From Actibacterium sp. MT2.3-13A (GTDB lineage: Bacteria; Pseudomonadota; Alphaproteobacteria; Rhodobacterales; Rhodobacteraceae): a stretch of DNA of 64,000 bases. This document shows positions 24,847-32,848 of this stretch, one piece after another. The translations under genes and the position numbers were made by a program. Every line of letters begins with the position of its first letter. The first letter of the stretch is position 1. Where the stretch lies: positions 1 to 64,000 of the forward strand of contig NZ_JAGSOU010000013.1 of assembly GCF_018139985.1 (NCBI RefSeq). Reading direction: 5' to 3'. Below the pieces are notes generated by a model, which was not told the DNA's origin, ran no database searches, and worked only from the letters and a program-made list of their open reading frames with translations.

Positions 24847-25206
24847 CTACTTGTCGTTGAATGCGGCAGGCCAGACCGGGTTTTCCCGGGCAGCGGCCCC
24901 GCGTGGTTTGCATTTGGTGTCGACCGGGCCGGCAAAGCCGATCGCGCGGTGATTGCCCAGCCCGATCGGGAACGGCATGCCCTGCGCCGCCCCGACGCCT
25001 GCGCCGCAGGCGACCGGCCGGGCAATGGCTGCGCGCCCCGAAAGCGCGCGCAGCCCGGATTCGGCGGCGGCAACATCGTCGGGCGCTGTGGGCAGGTCAT
25101 AGGGAAAATGGCGCGCAGCCGGGCCGGATCCGGCGCGTGCCGTCGCAGGGACGCGACCGGCCATGAGCCGGTCGGTGAACGGAAAATCCAGATTCGCGGA
25201 AGACAT
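24847..25206 (-). CDS. hypothetical 119-residue reading frame behind FadR-type operator 2
   Basis: This open frame runs from ATG 25204-25206 (or the ATGs at 25213-25218) to a stop five bases before the aminotransferase start. It is the first frame after the operator, and its end supplies the only sequence available for an aminotransferase ribosome site. The product is rich in Ala, Gly, Pro and Arg (for example ALSGRAAIARPVACGAGVG), has no membrane helix or known motif, and may be a decayed gene or a leader rather than a working protein. I do not recognise it. Confidence 0.35.
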   Translation of the reverse strand: MSSANLDFPFTDRLMAGRVPATARAGSGPAARHFPYDLPTAPDDVAAAESGLRALSGRAAIARPVACGAGVGAAQGMPFPIGLGNHRAIGFAGPVDTKCKPRGAAARENPVWPAAFNDK

Positions 25207-25220
25207 TAACGCCATCATGG

Positions 25221-25236
25221 ATTTGGTATACCAAAT
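25221..25236. promoter_or_regulatory. FadR-type operator 2 (perfect 16-base palindrome)
   Basis: ATTTGGTATACCAAAT is a perfect palindrome directly upstream of the aminotransferase-to-fadR operon. It shares the ten-base core TGGTATACCA with operator 1 at 21129-21144. Position and form point to repression by the FadR-family protein encoded at the end of this operon. The following 276 bases (25237-25512) show no gene or clear structure. Confidence 0.85.
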
Positions 25237-25512
25237 GGAAATGTCAGTGGGAACCGGCTTGAGCAGGCCGGGAGGCCGGCGGGGCCCCGGCCGTGTCTGA
25301 ACGCCCCCGTTCCGTGACCCCCACAGCTGTCCCGAGGCCCCCGCCTCGCGGTGTGCCCCGAACGCCGAGTGCGGGAAACCGTGGCGGTCGACCGCGTCGC
25401 CGTCAGCCAAAGCCACCGGAAACGAAGCCGTTTCAGGACGGATCGCGCCGCCGCCCCCCATTGGGCCGCCAATCTCCGCCCGCGCGGCGCGAAGAGGTGC
25501 CTTGGGGCGGGT

Positions 25513-26322
25513 CTAGAAGTCGGCGCGCACGCCGGGCAGGCGCAGTTCGCTCATCAGGTCGCGCAGTTCCTGCCGGGCGGCGATGTTCGACAGGTTCAGC
25601 CCGGCAACGCCGATATCCTTGAGATCAAGCAGCGTCAGCCCGTTCGGGAACAGCTCGCGGAAGATGACCCGCTCCTTGAAGCCGGGCGCCACGCGGAAGC
25701 CGATGCGGCGGCTGAGATTGGTCAGCGCGCTGCCCATCTTCTTCTTGTTGTGCATCTGCTGGGCGCCCATGCGGTTGCGCAGCACCACCCAGTCGATCGG
25801 CGGCAGCCCGGCCTGGGCACGCATCTGGCGGGCGTTCCAGACCATCTCGGAATAGATCGAGGGACCGAGGATCTTGCCGCTCGACGGGTCGATCCGGGCC
25901 AGAAGGTCGAAATCGACGAAACTGTCGTTGAGCGGCGTGACCAGCGTGTCGGCCAGCGTATGCGCCACCTGGCTGAGGCGGGTGTGCGAGCCGGGGCAGT
26001 CGATCAGGATGAAATCGGCCTCGGTTTCCAGCCCCGAAATGGCGGCCGAGAGGCGGCGGTCGAAGATGTTCTCGCCCGGCGCCAGCTGGTCGCGGTCGAT
26101 CTCGGGCAATTCGCGGTAGTCGGGGGTGGGCAGGTCCAGCCCCTCGCGCGCACAATAGGCGCGGCGGTTTTCCATGTAGCGGCCGAAGCTGCGCTGACGC
26201 AGGTCGAGATCCAGCGCGCCGACCTTGTGGCCCATGCGGGCCAGTGCCGTGGCGATATGCATCGACATGGTCGATTTGCCCGCGCCGCCCTTTTCATTTC
26301 CGACAACGATGATATGCGCCAC
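25513..26322 (-). CDS. mipZ: cell division plane positioning ATPase MipZ
   Basis: 269 residues. MipZ is a ParA/MinD-type ATPase that forms a polar gradient and stops FtsZ assembly away from midcell in alphaproteobacteria. The deviant Walker A motif NEKGGAGKST (residues 9-18), DLDLRQRSFGRY and the Walker B region FILIDCPGSHT are visible. The sequence NRMGAQQMHNKKKMGSAL is typical of MipZ rather than ParA. The start is GTG (26320-26322). The gene stands alone between the catabolic region and the ribosomal protein block, marking the return to core genes. Confidence 0.96.
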   Translation of the reverse strand: MAHIIVVGNEKGGAGKSTMSMHIATALARMGHKVGALDLDLRQRSFGRYMENRRAYCAREGLDLPTPDYRELPEIDRDQLAPGENIFDRRLSAAISGLETEADFILIDCPGSHTRLSQVAHTLADTLVTPLNDSFVDFDLLARIDPSSGKILGPSIYSEMVWNARQMRAQAGLPPIDWVVLRNRMGAQQMHNKKKMGSALTNLSRRIGFRVAPGFKERVIFRELFPNGLTLLDLKDIGVAGLNLSNIAARQELRDLMSELRLPGVRADF

Positions 26323-26602
26323 GCCGCACCCCTATGGTCTTGTAAGTCGCCATTTCACGATTGCCCGGCACTATATGTTGGGGGGCGGTCGGCGAAAAGA
26401 CGCTGATTGAAGGGCATGCGCGGAATCTTCGCGGCGCGGCGAAAAGATCACGGCGCCTCGGGCCCGCAGCCACCGCGCCTCGCTGCACCGCTGAACGGCG
26501 CGCGCGGCCGGCTGGGGGGCGGTGCCGCCTTCCGGTTTGGGAAACAGCGCGAGGATCTCCCCGGTGCGGCCCGCCGCCGGTCCATCCGGTTCCGCCACAA
26601 CG

Positions 26603-26632
26603 AAAAAAACCGGCGCCGAGGGCGCCGGTTTT
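26603..26632 (-). terminator. intrinsic terminator of rpmE
   Basis: A stem ACCGGCGCC/GGCGCCGGT with loop CTC (reverse strand) is followed by TTTTTTTCG, 22 bases after the rpmE stop. This is a textbook terminator on the reverse strand. Apart from it, 26323-26654 shows no convincing gene. Confidence 0.92.
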
Positions 26633-26654
26633 CCTTGGCTCGAAGATACCTGGC

Positions 26655-26876
26655 TCAGAAGCCGAGGCCCTCGTATTTCTTCTTGAACTTCGTCACGCGG
26701 CCGCCGGTGTCCATCAGGCGCGACGAGCCGCCGGTCCAGGCGGGGTGCACCGAGGGGTCGATGTCCAGCGACAGGGTGTCGCCTTCGCTGCCCCAGGTCG
26801 AGCGGATCTTGAACACGGTGCCGTCGGTCATCTTGACGTCGATGAAGTGGTAATCGGGGTGGATGTCTTTTTTCAT
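26655..26876 (-). CDS. rpmE: 50S ribosomal protein L31
   Basis: 73 residues beginning [19 protein letters not shown], a clear L31. No CxxC zinc-binding pair is present, so this is the zinc-independent type usual in this group. The middle contains [15 protein letters not shown] and the end YEGLGF. It is a large-subunit protein of the bridge region. It is 11 bases after rplS on the same strand and ends with a strong terminator. Confidence 0.96.
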   Translation of the reverse strand: MKKDIHPDYHFIDVKMTDGTVFKIRSTWGSEGDTLSLDIDPSVHPAWTGGSSRLMDTGGRVTKFKKKYEGLGF

Positions 26877-26887
26877 GACCCGTCTCC

Positions 26888-27271
26888 TTACGCTTCGGTG
26901 CCGGCTTGGGGCTTGTAGTTGGAAACTTCCGCGATACGGGCCGATTTGCCGCGGCGCGAGCGCAGGTAGTAGAGCTTGGCGCGGCGGACACGGCCGCGGC
27001 GCACCACCTCGATGCTGTCGATATTGGTCGAGTAGAGCGGGAACACGCGCTCCACGCCTTCGCCGAACGAGATCTTGCGAACGGTGAACGAGCCAGCGAT
27101 GCCCTTGCCGTTCTTGCGGCTGATGCAGACGCCTTCGTAGTTCTGCACTCGGCTGCGGGTGCCTTCGGTCACCTTGTAACCGACGCGGATGGTGTCACCG
27201 GCCTTGAAATCCGGAATGGTCTTGTCGAGCTGAGCGATCTGCTCGGCTTCCAGCTGTGCGATCAGGTCCAT
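26888..27271 (-). CDS. rplS: 50S ribosomal protein L19
   Basis: 127 residues. The L19 core is unmistakable: [49 protein letters not shown] and [16 protein letters not shown]19 lies at the subunit interface of the ribosome. It follows trmD at 48 bases in the conserved rpsP-rimM-trmD-rplS order. The last residues [10 protein letters not shown] form a short tail typical of alphaproteobacteria. Confidence 0.97.
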   Translation of the reverse strand: MDLIAQLEAEQIAQLDKTIPDFKAGDTIRVGYKVTEGTRSRVQNYEGVCISRKNGKGIAGSFTVRKISFGEGVERVFPLYSTNIDSIEVVRRGRVRRAKLYYLRSRRGKSARIAEVSNYKPQAGTEA

Positions 27272-27319
27272 CGCATCTCTCCTATATGCTCACGGTTTGC
27301 CCGCGAAGTTGGCGCGCCC

Positions 27320-28150
27320 TCAGAGCTCTCGGTCTTCTTCCGGGTCCCTACCATGCGCTTCACAGTAAGCCCGCCAGAGGTCAGGTCGTCGTTCCTTGGT
27401 CAGCCTTTCGGCCATGGCCCTGCGCCAGGCGGTTATCTTCGCGTGATGGCCGGACAGAAGAATCTCCGGTATCTCGCGACCTTCCCAGACGGCGGGCCGA
27501 GTATACTGTGGGTGCTCAAGCAAAAAATCCGAGAAGGATTCCTCCTCGGTTGACGCCTGATTCCCAAGTACGCGGGGTATAAGCCGCACTGTGGCGTCAA
27601 TCAAGGCCTGAGCGGCAATCTCGCCCCCGGTGAGGATGAAATCGCCCAGGCTGACCTCCTCGACCCGGTGATGGTCCAGCACGCGCTGGTCGACGCCCTC
27701 GAACCGGCCACAGAGCAAGGTCAGGCCCTGCGCCCGCGAAAACCGCTGGGCCGTGGCCTGGTCGAAGGGCCTGCCGCGCGGCGACAGGTAGATCACCGGC
27801 CAGTCCTCGCGCGACGGCGGCGTGCCGATGGCGGCCTGTTTCAGCGCGGCGTCCACAACGTCGGGGCGCAGCACCATGCCCGCGCCGCCGCCCGCGGGGG
27901 TGTCGTCGACATTCTTGTGCCTGCCGACGCCGAACGGGCGCAGGTCGATCGTCTCCAGCGCCCAGAGGCCCTGGTCGAGCGCCCGGCCGGTCAGCGACTG
28001 ACCCAGCACGCCGGGAAAGGCCTCCGGAAACAGCGTGATGACCTTGGCCGTCCAGGCGCCCCTGAGGCGCGGGCGGTCGGTCATCAGGTCGCGCGGCTGG
28101 AGGCTGGCGGAAATCGACAGCCGGCCGTGCGATTTTGGCGCGTCACTCAT
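27320..28150 (-). CDS. trmD: tRNA (guanine-N1)-methyltransferase TrmD
   Basis: 276 residues, with the SPOUT methyltransferase knot region [33 protein letters not shown] split over about residues 125-157 and the start region [18 protein letters not shown]. TrmD methylates G37 next to the anticodon and prevents frameshifting. The ATG at 28148-28150 overlaps the rimM stop by eight bases. An internal ATG at 28082-28084 would give a product closer to the usual length, so the first 22 residues may not be translated. It lies in the rpsP-rimM-trmD-rplS operon. Confidence 0.96.
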   Translation of the reverse strand: MSDAPKSHGRLSISASLQPRDLMTDRPRLRGAWTAKVITLFPEAFPGVLGQSLTGRALDQGLWALETIDLRPFGVGRHKNVDDTPAGGGAGMVLRPDVVDAALKQAAIGTPPSREDWPVIYLSPRGRPFDQATAQRFSRAQGLTLLCGRFEGVDQRVLDHHRVEEVSLGDFILTGGEIAAQALIDATVRLIPRVLGNQASTEEESFSDFLLEHPQYTRPAVWEGREIPEILLSGHHAKITAWRRAMAERLTKERRPDLWRAYCEAHGRDPEEDREL

Positions 28151-28658
28151 CGGGGAACAGCCCCTCGGGTGGGTCGGCGATGATGCGGCCCGCGGCCAGA
28201 TCGACGGTGGGCACGGCCTCGTTGGTGAAGGGCAGCAGGACGGTGTCCTTCAGCCCCGGCCCCTGGATTTCAAGCAGGTCGCCGGCGCCGTAGTTCTGCA
28301 CCGAGCGCACCTTGCCCAGGGTCTTGCCGCCGGTGTTGAGCACCTCCAGCCCGATCAGGTCGGCCTGGTAGAATTCGTCATCCGGCAGCTTGGGCAGCCG
28401 GTCGCGGTCGGCAAACAGTCTCGTGCCGCGCAGGGCGTCGGCCTCTTCCTTGGAGGTCACGCCCGACAAGCGGGCGGCAAAGCCGTCCTTGACTGCGCGG
28501 GTGATCTCGACCGAGAAACTGCGCGTGCCGTCCTCGGTGTGCAGGGGCGCGTAGTCGCCGATCGCCTCGGGTTCGGCGCAGAAGCTTTTCAGCCGCACCT
28601 CGCCGCGCACCCCGAAGGCGCCCGCGATGGCCCCGACACAGACCCGATCCGTGCTCAT
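28143..28658 (-). CDS. rimM: ribosome maturation factor RimM
   Basis: 171 residues, the usual size. RimM binds S19 and helps the 30S subunit head mature. The first domain has [22 protein letters not shown] (as [16 protein letters not shown]...) and the PRC-barrel domain includes [14 protein letters not shown] and [15 protein letters not shown], both diagnostic. It lies 54 bases after rpsP and overlaps trmD, so it is translated with them. The ending EGLFPDE is as in relatives. Confidence 0.96.
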   Translation of the reverse strand: MSTDRVCVGAIAGAFGVRGEVRLKSFCAEPEAIGDYAPLHTEDGTRSFSVEITRAVKDGFAARLSGVTSKEEADALRGTRLFADRDRLPKLPDDEFYQADLIGLEVLNTGGKTLGKVRSVQNYGAGDLLEIQGPGLKDTVLLPFTNEAVPTVDLAAGRIIADPPEGLFPDE

Positions 28659-28712
28659 GCTGTGCTCCTGTCAAAAGGATCGGGGCGGCGCGGGGCCGCC
28701 CCGGTCTGGGGA

Positions 28713-29099
28713 TTATTCGCCGGCGGCCTCTTCGGCCGGTGCAGCGGCGGCTTCCGCAGCCTCGGCGGCCTTGGCGGCCTTCTCCTCGGCGCGCTCCTTG
28801 GCCTTGGCGCCGGGCTCGCCCTTCTTGGGGTTGCTGCGCTCTTTCTTGGCAACGACGCCGGCGGCTTCCAGCAAGCGCGCGATGCGGTCGGTGGGCTGGG
28901 CGCCCTGGCCGAGCCAGTGCTGCACGCGCTCCAGGTCCATCTTCACGCGCTCTTCGCTGTCTTTCGGCAGCAGCGGGTTATAGGTGCCCAGCTTTTCGAT
29001 GTAGCGGCCGTCGCGCGGCATGCGCGAGTCGGCGGCGACGATGCGGTAGAACGGGCGCTTCTTGGAGCCGCCACGGGCGAGACGAAGTTTGATAGCCAT
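28713..29099 (-). CDS. rpsP: 30S ribosomal protein S16 with a long acidic-alanine tail
   Basis: 128 residues. The S16 body (residues 1-85) starts [26 protein letters not shown] with the usual YNPL and [16 protein letters not shown] segments. The last 40 residues are a low-complexity Lys/Ala/Glu tail ([22 protein letters not shown]) that goes beyond the common length and is probably flexible on the ribosome surface. Alphaproteobacterial S16 often has such tails. It heads the rpsP-rimM-trmD run after chorismate mutase. Confidence 0.96.
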   Translation of the reverse strand: MAIKLRLARGGSKKRPFYRIVAADSRMPRDGRYIEKLGTYNPLLPKDSEERVKMDLERVQHWLGQGAQPTDRIARLLEAAGVVAKKERSNPKKGEPGAKAKERAEEKAAKAAEAAEAAAAPAEEAAGE

Positions 29100-29145
29100 T
29101 GTGTTTCTCCTTGGATGGCTGGTGTTCGGCGGGGTCTCCCCCGCC

Positions 29146-29445
29146 TTACGATTTGTGTTGCTCGTGATGCTTGATGACTTCCTGAATGATGAAGTTCAGG
29201 AATTTCTTGGCGAATTCGGGGTCGAGATCGGCCTCCTGGGCGAGCGCCTCGAGGCGGGCGATCTGCGTGGCCTCGCGCGCGGGGTCGGAGGGCGGCAGGT
29301 CGTGCTCAGCCTTCAGTCGGCCCACGGCCTGGGTGTGCTTGAACCGCTCGCCCAGCGTGTAGACGAGGATCGCATCGAGCCGGTCGATGCTTTCGCGGTG
29401 CTCCTTCAGAAGCGCCGCCGCGCGGGAGACGATGTCTTCAGTCAA
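29146..29445 (-). CDS. chorismate mutase, AroQ type
   Basis: 99 residues. It is a monofunctional helical chorismate mutase, which turns chorismate to prephenate for Phe and Tyr. The family features are the first helix with [31 protein letters not shown], containing the substrate-binding arginine and lysine positions, and the last helix [16 protein letters not shown]. The most likely start is TTG (29443-29445), overlapping the end of the GNAT gene; no ATG fits the family. The gene bridges the GNAT array and rpsP, an arrangement common in Rhodobacterales. Confidence 0.9.
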   Translation of the reverse strand: MTEDIVSRAAALLKEHRESIDRLDAILVYTLGERFKHTQAVGRLKAEHDLPPSDPAREATQIARLEALAQEADLDPEFAKKFLNFIIQEVIKHHEQHKS

Positions 29446-30043
29446 TGGCCCAGCCTTTCGGTTTGAACAGCGGATCGCAGTAATGGCTGATCTCCAGCGC
29501 GATGCCGTCGGCGATCTGGCTGGAGCGCAGTTTCGCGGGCGAGGGGTGGCGGTAGACGGCATCGTTGCCGTCGATGGTGGCCGCGTCCCTGTCCTTGACC
29601 GCGCCCAGCCGCTCGGCCAGGCGGATCGAGTCGAGGTTCTTGGGGTCGATGTAGCTGACCGCCGTCTCCCAGCCCTGCTGCTCGTAGAAATGGCGCCGCG
29701 CGGCATGGGTGGCCTCCAGCGCGTAGCCCTTGCCTGCCTTGTCGGGCCAGATGATCCAGGCGATCTCGCGCTCGGGCCAGCCTGCGGGCATCCAGCCGCC
29801 GGCCATGCCGTAGGTCTCGTCCGTCGCCTTGTCGTGGATCATCCACATGCCGTAGCCGCGGATCTGCCAGTGGCCGATCTCGGCGGCATAGAGCATCCAG
29901 GCCTCGTATTTGTTCAGCGGCCCGCCCATGAAGCGCGAGCGGTAGGAGGCGAAGGTGGCCTTGAAATCCGGGTAGTCCTCGGGCTCCGGTCCGCGCAGGA
30001 CCAGGCGCCGGGTTTCCAGCACGGGGATGTCGCGGCAGGCCAT
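29438..30043 (-). CDS. GNAT family N-acetyltransferase (RimJ/RimL type), copy 1
   Basis: 201 residues from ATG 30041-30043. It starts IPVLETRRLVLRGPEPED, the RimJ/RimL-like opening, and has the acetyl-CoA binding region near KAGKGYALEATHAARRHF and SYIDPKNLDSIRLAERLGAV, the usual motif B of this group. The C-terminus carries about 30 extra residues (LRSSQIADGIALEISHYCDPLF). The start overlaps the stop of copy 2 by one base. The three adjacent copies share a plan and probably arose by duplication. The acceptor substrate is unknown. Confidence 0.9.
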   Translation of the reverse strand: MACRDIPVLETRRLVLRGPEPEDYPDFKATFASYRSRFMGGPLNKYEAWMLYAAEIGHWQIRGYGMWMIHDKATDETYGMAGGWMPAGWPEREIAWIIWPDKAGKGYALEATHAARRHFYEQQGWETAVSYIDPKNLDSIRLAERLGAVKDRDAATIDGNDAVYRHPSPAKLRSSQIADGIALEISHYCDPLFKPKGWAID

Positions 30044-30576
30044 CAGTCGCGCGCCTCCGTCATGGGGTGGCGGTAGGTCAGGCAGGGCTCCCCGCCGGGC
30101 GTTTGCGCCGCCGGGTCCAGAACTGCGCCCAGCCGTTCGGCCAGCGCGATCGAGCGCGCGTTCTGCGGGTCGATATAGCTGACGGCGGCGTCCCATCCCA
30201 GAGTCTCCCGGGCGAAGTCGCGCGCGGCCCGGGCGGCCTCGAAGGCCAGGCCGTTGCCCTCGGCCTCGGGCGCCCAGAGGGCCCAGCCGATCTCGCGCTC
30301 GGGCCAGGTGATGGGGTGCCACGGCCCGGCCATGCCGAGCGGGTGGTCGTCGTCACGGGCGCTGAAGATGAAGCTGCCGTAGCCGCGCAGCATCCACATC
30401 CCGGCCACATGCGCGAAGGCGCGCCAGCCGGTGTCGCGGTCGATCTCGGCCCGGCGGACGAAGCGCGCGCGGTCGCTCTGCATAAAGGCGAGGAAGGGCT
30501 CGAAATCCGACAGTTTCGGGGCGCGCAGGACGAGGCGCTCGGTCTCGATCACCGGGGTGTTGACGGAGAGGCTCAT
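30043..30576 (-). CDS. GNAT family N-acetyltransferase (RimJ/RimL type), copy 2
   Basis: 177 residues. It has the same plan as its neighbours: TPVIETERLVLRAPKLSDFEPFLAFM at the start, AGMWMLRGYGSFIF, the WPEREIGWALW strand and VSYIDPQNARSIALAERLGAVLD near the end. The start overlaps the stop of copy 3 as ATGA, and its stop overlaps the start of copy 1, so the three genes are translated as one coupled unit. It probably acetylates a small molecule or a protein N-terminus. Nothing identifies the substrate. Confidence 0.9.
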   Translation of the reverse strand: MSLSVNTPVIETERLVLRAPKLSDFEPFLAFMQSDRARFVRRAEIDRDTGWRAFAHVAGMWMLRGYGSFIFSARDDDHPLGMAGPWHPITWPEREIGWALWAPEAEGNGLAFEAARAARDFARETLGWDAAVSYIDPQNARSIALAERLGAVLDPAAQTPGGEPCLTYRHPMTEARD

Positions 30577-31127
30577 GCGTAGGCCTCCATTCCGCCGTCG
30601 GACAGCGCCGCGGGCGCGGGGTGGCGCCAGACCTGCATCGCGCCGTGGCGCTGGTGGGTGAACATGCCCTCGAGGCGCGCGCCGAGCCGTTCGGCCACCC
30701 GCGCCGAGGCCACGTTGGCCGGCTTGACCAGGCTGACGGCGGTGTCCCAGCCGAGGCTGTCATAGGCATAGGCACGCGCGGCCGCGCCGGCCTCGGTGGC
30801 GTAGCCCTTGCCCTCGTGCCCCTCGAACAGGTCCCAGCCGATCTCCGGCTCGGGCCAGCCCTCGGGGCAGAACAGGCCCACGAGACCCGCGACGGCGCCG
30901 CCGTCCCTGGTCTCCACGATCCAGCGGCCGAAGCCCGCCAGCTGCCAGTGGCCGATCTCCATCGCAAGCATCCGCCACGATTCCTCGCGGTTCAGCGGGC
31001 CGCCGACGAAATGCGCCCGCTCCGAGGCGTAGAAATCCGCGAACGCCTCGAAATCCTGCAGCGCGGGCGCGCGCAGTATCAGGCGTTCGGTTTCCAGCCG
31101 GGGGATGGTGATGGTGGTGGCGGCCAT
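30573..31127 (-). CDS. GNAT family N-acetyltransferase (RimJ/RimL type), copy 3
   Basis: 184 residues, starting with ITIPRLETERLILRAPALQDFEAF and containing WRMLAMEIGHWQLAGFGRWIVE, EGWPEPEIGWDLF, the CoA-loop segment GHEGKGYATEAGAAARAYAYD and LVKPANVASARVAERLGAR. It is three bases after ffh on the same strand and the first of the three coupled acetyltransferases, so it may be co-transcribed with ffh. Substrate unknown. Confidence 0.9.
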   Translation of the reverse strand: MAATTITIPRLETERLILRAPALQDFEAFADFYASERAHFVGGPLNREESWRMLAMEIGHWQLAGFGRWIVETRDGGAVAGLVGLFCPEGWPEPEIGWDLFEGHEGKGYATEAGAAARAYAYDSLGWDTAVSLVKPANVASARVAERLGARLEGMFTHQRHGAMQVWRHPAPAALSDGGMEAYA

Positions 31128-31130
31128 GGC

Positions 31131-32639
31131 TTACTTCTTCTTGCCGAAACCGCTGAGGCCGGGGGGAAGGGCGCCGCCGCCGAGCCCCGGAAGCCCGCCG
31201 GGCATGCCGCCGGGCATCTTGCCGCCCATCGCCTTGGCTGCCGCTTCCAGCGCCTTGGGGTCCATCTGCGAGGGGTCCATGCCCGCCGGCATCCCGCCCT
31301 TGCCGAACATGCCCTTCATGGCCTGTTTCAGCATGCCGCCTTTGCCCATCTTCTTCATCATGTCCGCCATCTGGCGCTGCATCTTGAGAAGCTTGTTCAG
31401 TTCGGACACTTCGAGGCCCGCGCCGGCGGCGATGCGCTTTTTCCGGCTGGCCTGAAGGAGCTGCGGATTGGCGCGCTCCTTCTTGGTCATCGACTGGATC
31501 AGCGCGATCTGGCGCTTGAGGATCTTGTCGTCGAGGCCCGCCTGCTGCACCTGCTTGGCCATCTTGCCCATGCCGGGCATCATGCCCATGATGCCTTCCA
31601 TACCGCCCATCTTGAGCATCTGCTCAAGCTGCATCTTCAGGTCGTTCATGTTGAACTGACCCTTCTGGAAGCGCTTCATCATGCGCTCGGCCTGCTCGGC
31701 CTCGATCGTTTCCTGCGCCTTCTCGACGAGGCTGACGATGTCGCCCATGCCGAGGATGCGGCCCGCGATCCGTTCCGGGTGGAACTCCTCGATCGCGTCC
31801 ATCTTCTCGCCGAGGCCGACATATTTGATCGGCTTGCCGGTGACCGCGCGCATCGACAGGGCCGCGCCGCCGCGGCCGTCGCCGTCCATCCGGGTCAGGA
31901 TGACGCCGGAGATGCCGACCTTGCCGTCGAATTCCTCGGCCACGTTCACCGCGTCCTGGCCGGTCAGGCCGTCGACCACCAGCAGGGTCTCGCGCGGGTT
32001 GGCGATGTCGCGGACGGCCTGGACCTCGTCCATCAGCACGTCGTCGATATGCAGCCGGCCGGCGGTATCCAGCATGTAGACGTCATAGCCGCCCATGGTC
32101 GCCTGCTGCTTGGCGCGCCTGGCGATGTCCACGGGGGACTGGCCCTTGACGATGGGCAGGGTGTCAACGCCGATCTGCTGGCCGAGAATGGCCAGCTGCT
32201 CCATCGCGGCGGGGCGGTTCACGTCGAGCGAGGCCATCAGCACCCGCTTGCCGTTCTTTTCCTTCAGCCGCTTGGCGAGCTTGGCGGTGGTGGTGGTCTT
32301 GCCCGAGCCCTGCAGGCCGACCATCAGGATCGGCGCGGGCGGGTTGTCGACCTTCAACTCGCCCGGTTCGCCCTCGCCGGTCAGGACATGGACCAGTTCG
32401 TCATGGACGATCTTGACGACCTGCTGACCGGGAGTGACCGATTTCGTCACCGCCTGGCCGGTGGCCTTTTCCTGCACGGCCTTGACGAAGTCGCGCGCCA
32501 CGGACAGCGAGACGTCGGCCTCCAGCAGCGCGACGCGCACCTCGCGCAGGGCGGTCTTGACGTCGTCCTCGGACAGCGCGCCCTGCTTGGTCAGCCGGTC
32601 GAAGACGCCGGACAGGCGTTCGGATAGATTTTCAAACAT
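31131..32639 (-). CDS. ffh: signal recognition particle protein Ffh
   Basis: 502 residues, the usual length. Ffh with 4.5S RNA brings ribosomes making membrane proteins to FtsY at the membrane. The NG GTPase domain shows G1 GLQGSGKTTTTAKLA near residue 108, DTAGRLHIDD near 190 and TRMDGDGRGGAAL near 247. The M domain (about 325-500) is rich in methionine, ending with a Gly-Met-Pro rich tail (GGMPAGMDPS and GGKMPGGMPGGLPG). No 4.5S RNA gene was recognised next to it. The 209 bases upstream (32640-32848) hold no gene. Confidence 0.97.
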   Translation of the reverse strand: MFENLSERLSGVFDRLTKQGALSEDDVKTALREVRVALLEADVSLSVARDFVKAVQEKATGQAVTKSVTPGQQVVKIVHDELVHVLTGEGEPGELKVDNPPAPILMVGLQGSGKTTTTAKLAKRLKEKNGKRVLMASLDVNRPAAMEQLAILGQQIGVDTLPIVKGQSPVDIARRAKQQATMGGYDVYMLDTAGRLHIDDVLMDEVQAVRDIANPRETLLVVDGLTGQDAVNVAEEFDGKVGISGVILTRMDGDGRGGAALSMRAVTGKPIKYVGLGEKMDAIEEFHPERIAGRILGMGDIVSLVEKAQETIEAEQAERMMKRFQKGQFNMNDLKMQLEQMLKMGGMEGIMGMMPGMGKMAKQVQQAGLDDKILKRQIALIQSMTKKERANPQLLQASRKKRIAAGAGLEVSELNKLLKMQRQMADMMKKMGKGGMLKQAMKGMFGKGGMPAGMDPSQMDPKALEAAAKAMGGKMPGGMPGGLPGLGGGALPPGLSGFGKKK

Positions 32640-32848
32640 GCCCTGGCCCTCCTGCGACCGTTAACACTTGCCCGGTAGATATGACCGGACGCTCCAAACG
32701 CCAATGTCCCCCGTGGGCGAAACCTCGCTGACGGGGGGCGATCCTGTGGCTATGCAGGACCGGAAAGGGCAAGCCGTTCCGGAATTGGGGTCGAGCGTTA
32801 GCGCGCGGGCAGGGCAGAGTCAAGCGCCGCCCGCGCGCGGGGCGGGTG

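Noticed and set aside
25237-25512. Possible gene between operator 2 and mipZ
   Set aside because: Open frames here have no ribosome site, no motif and codon use unlike neighbours.
26323-26654. Possible short gene downstream of rpmE
   Set aside because: Only the rpmE terminator is convincing. Arg/Pro-rich frames running through it are low-complexity and overlap the terminator.
30621-32627. Long open frame of 668 codons on the plus strand opposite ffh
   Set aside because: It is antisense to a clear ffh with all GTPase motifs. In this high-GC genome the opposite strand of real genes often lacks stops. The product is Gly/His/Arg-rich with no domain.
32640-32848. 4.5S RNA gene next to ffh
   Set aside because: The conserved SRP RNA core (GGUCAGGxCCGGAAGGAAGCAGCC type) was not found in this stretch.
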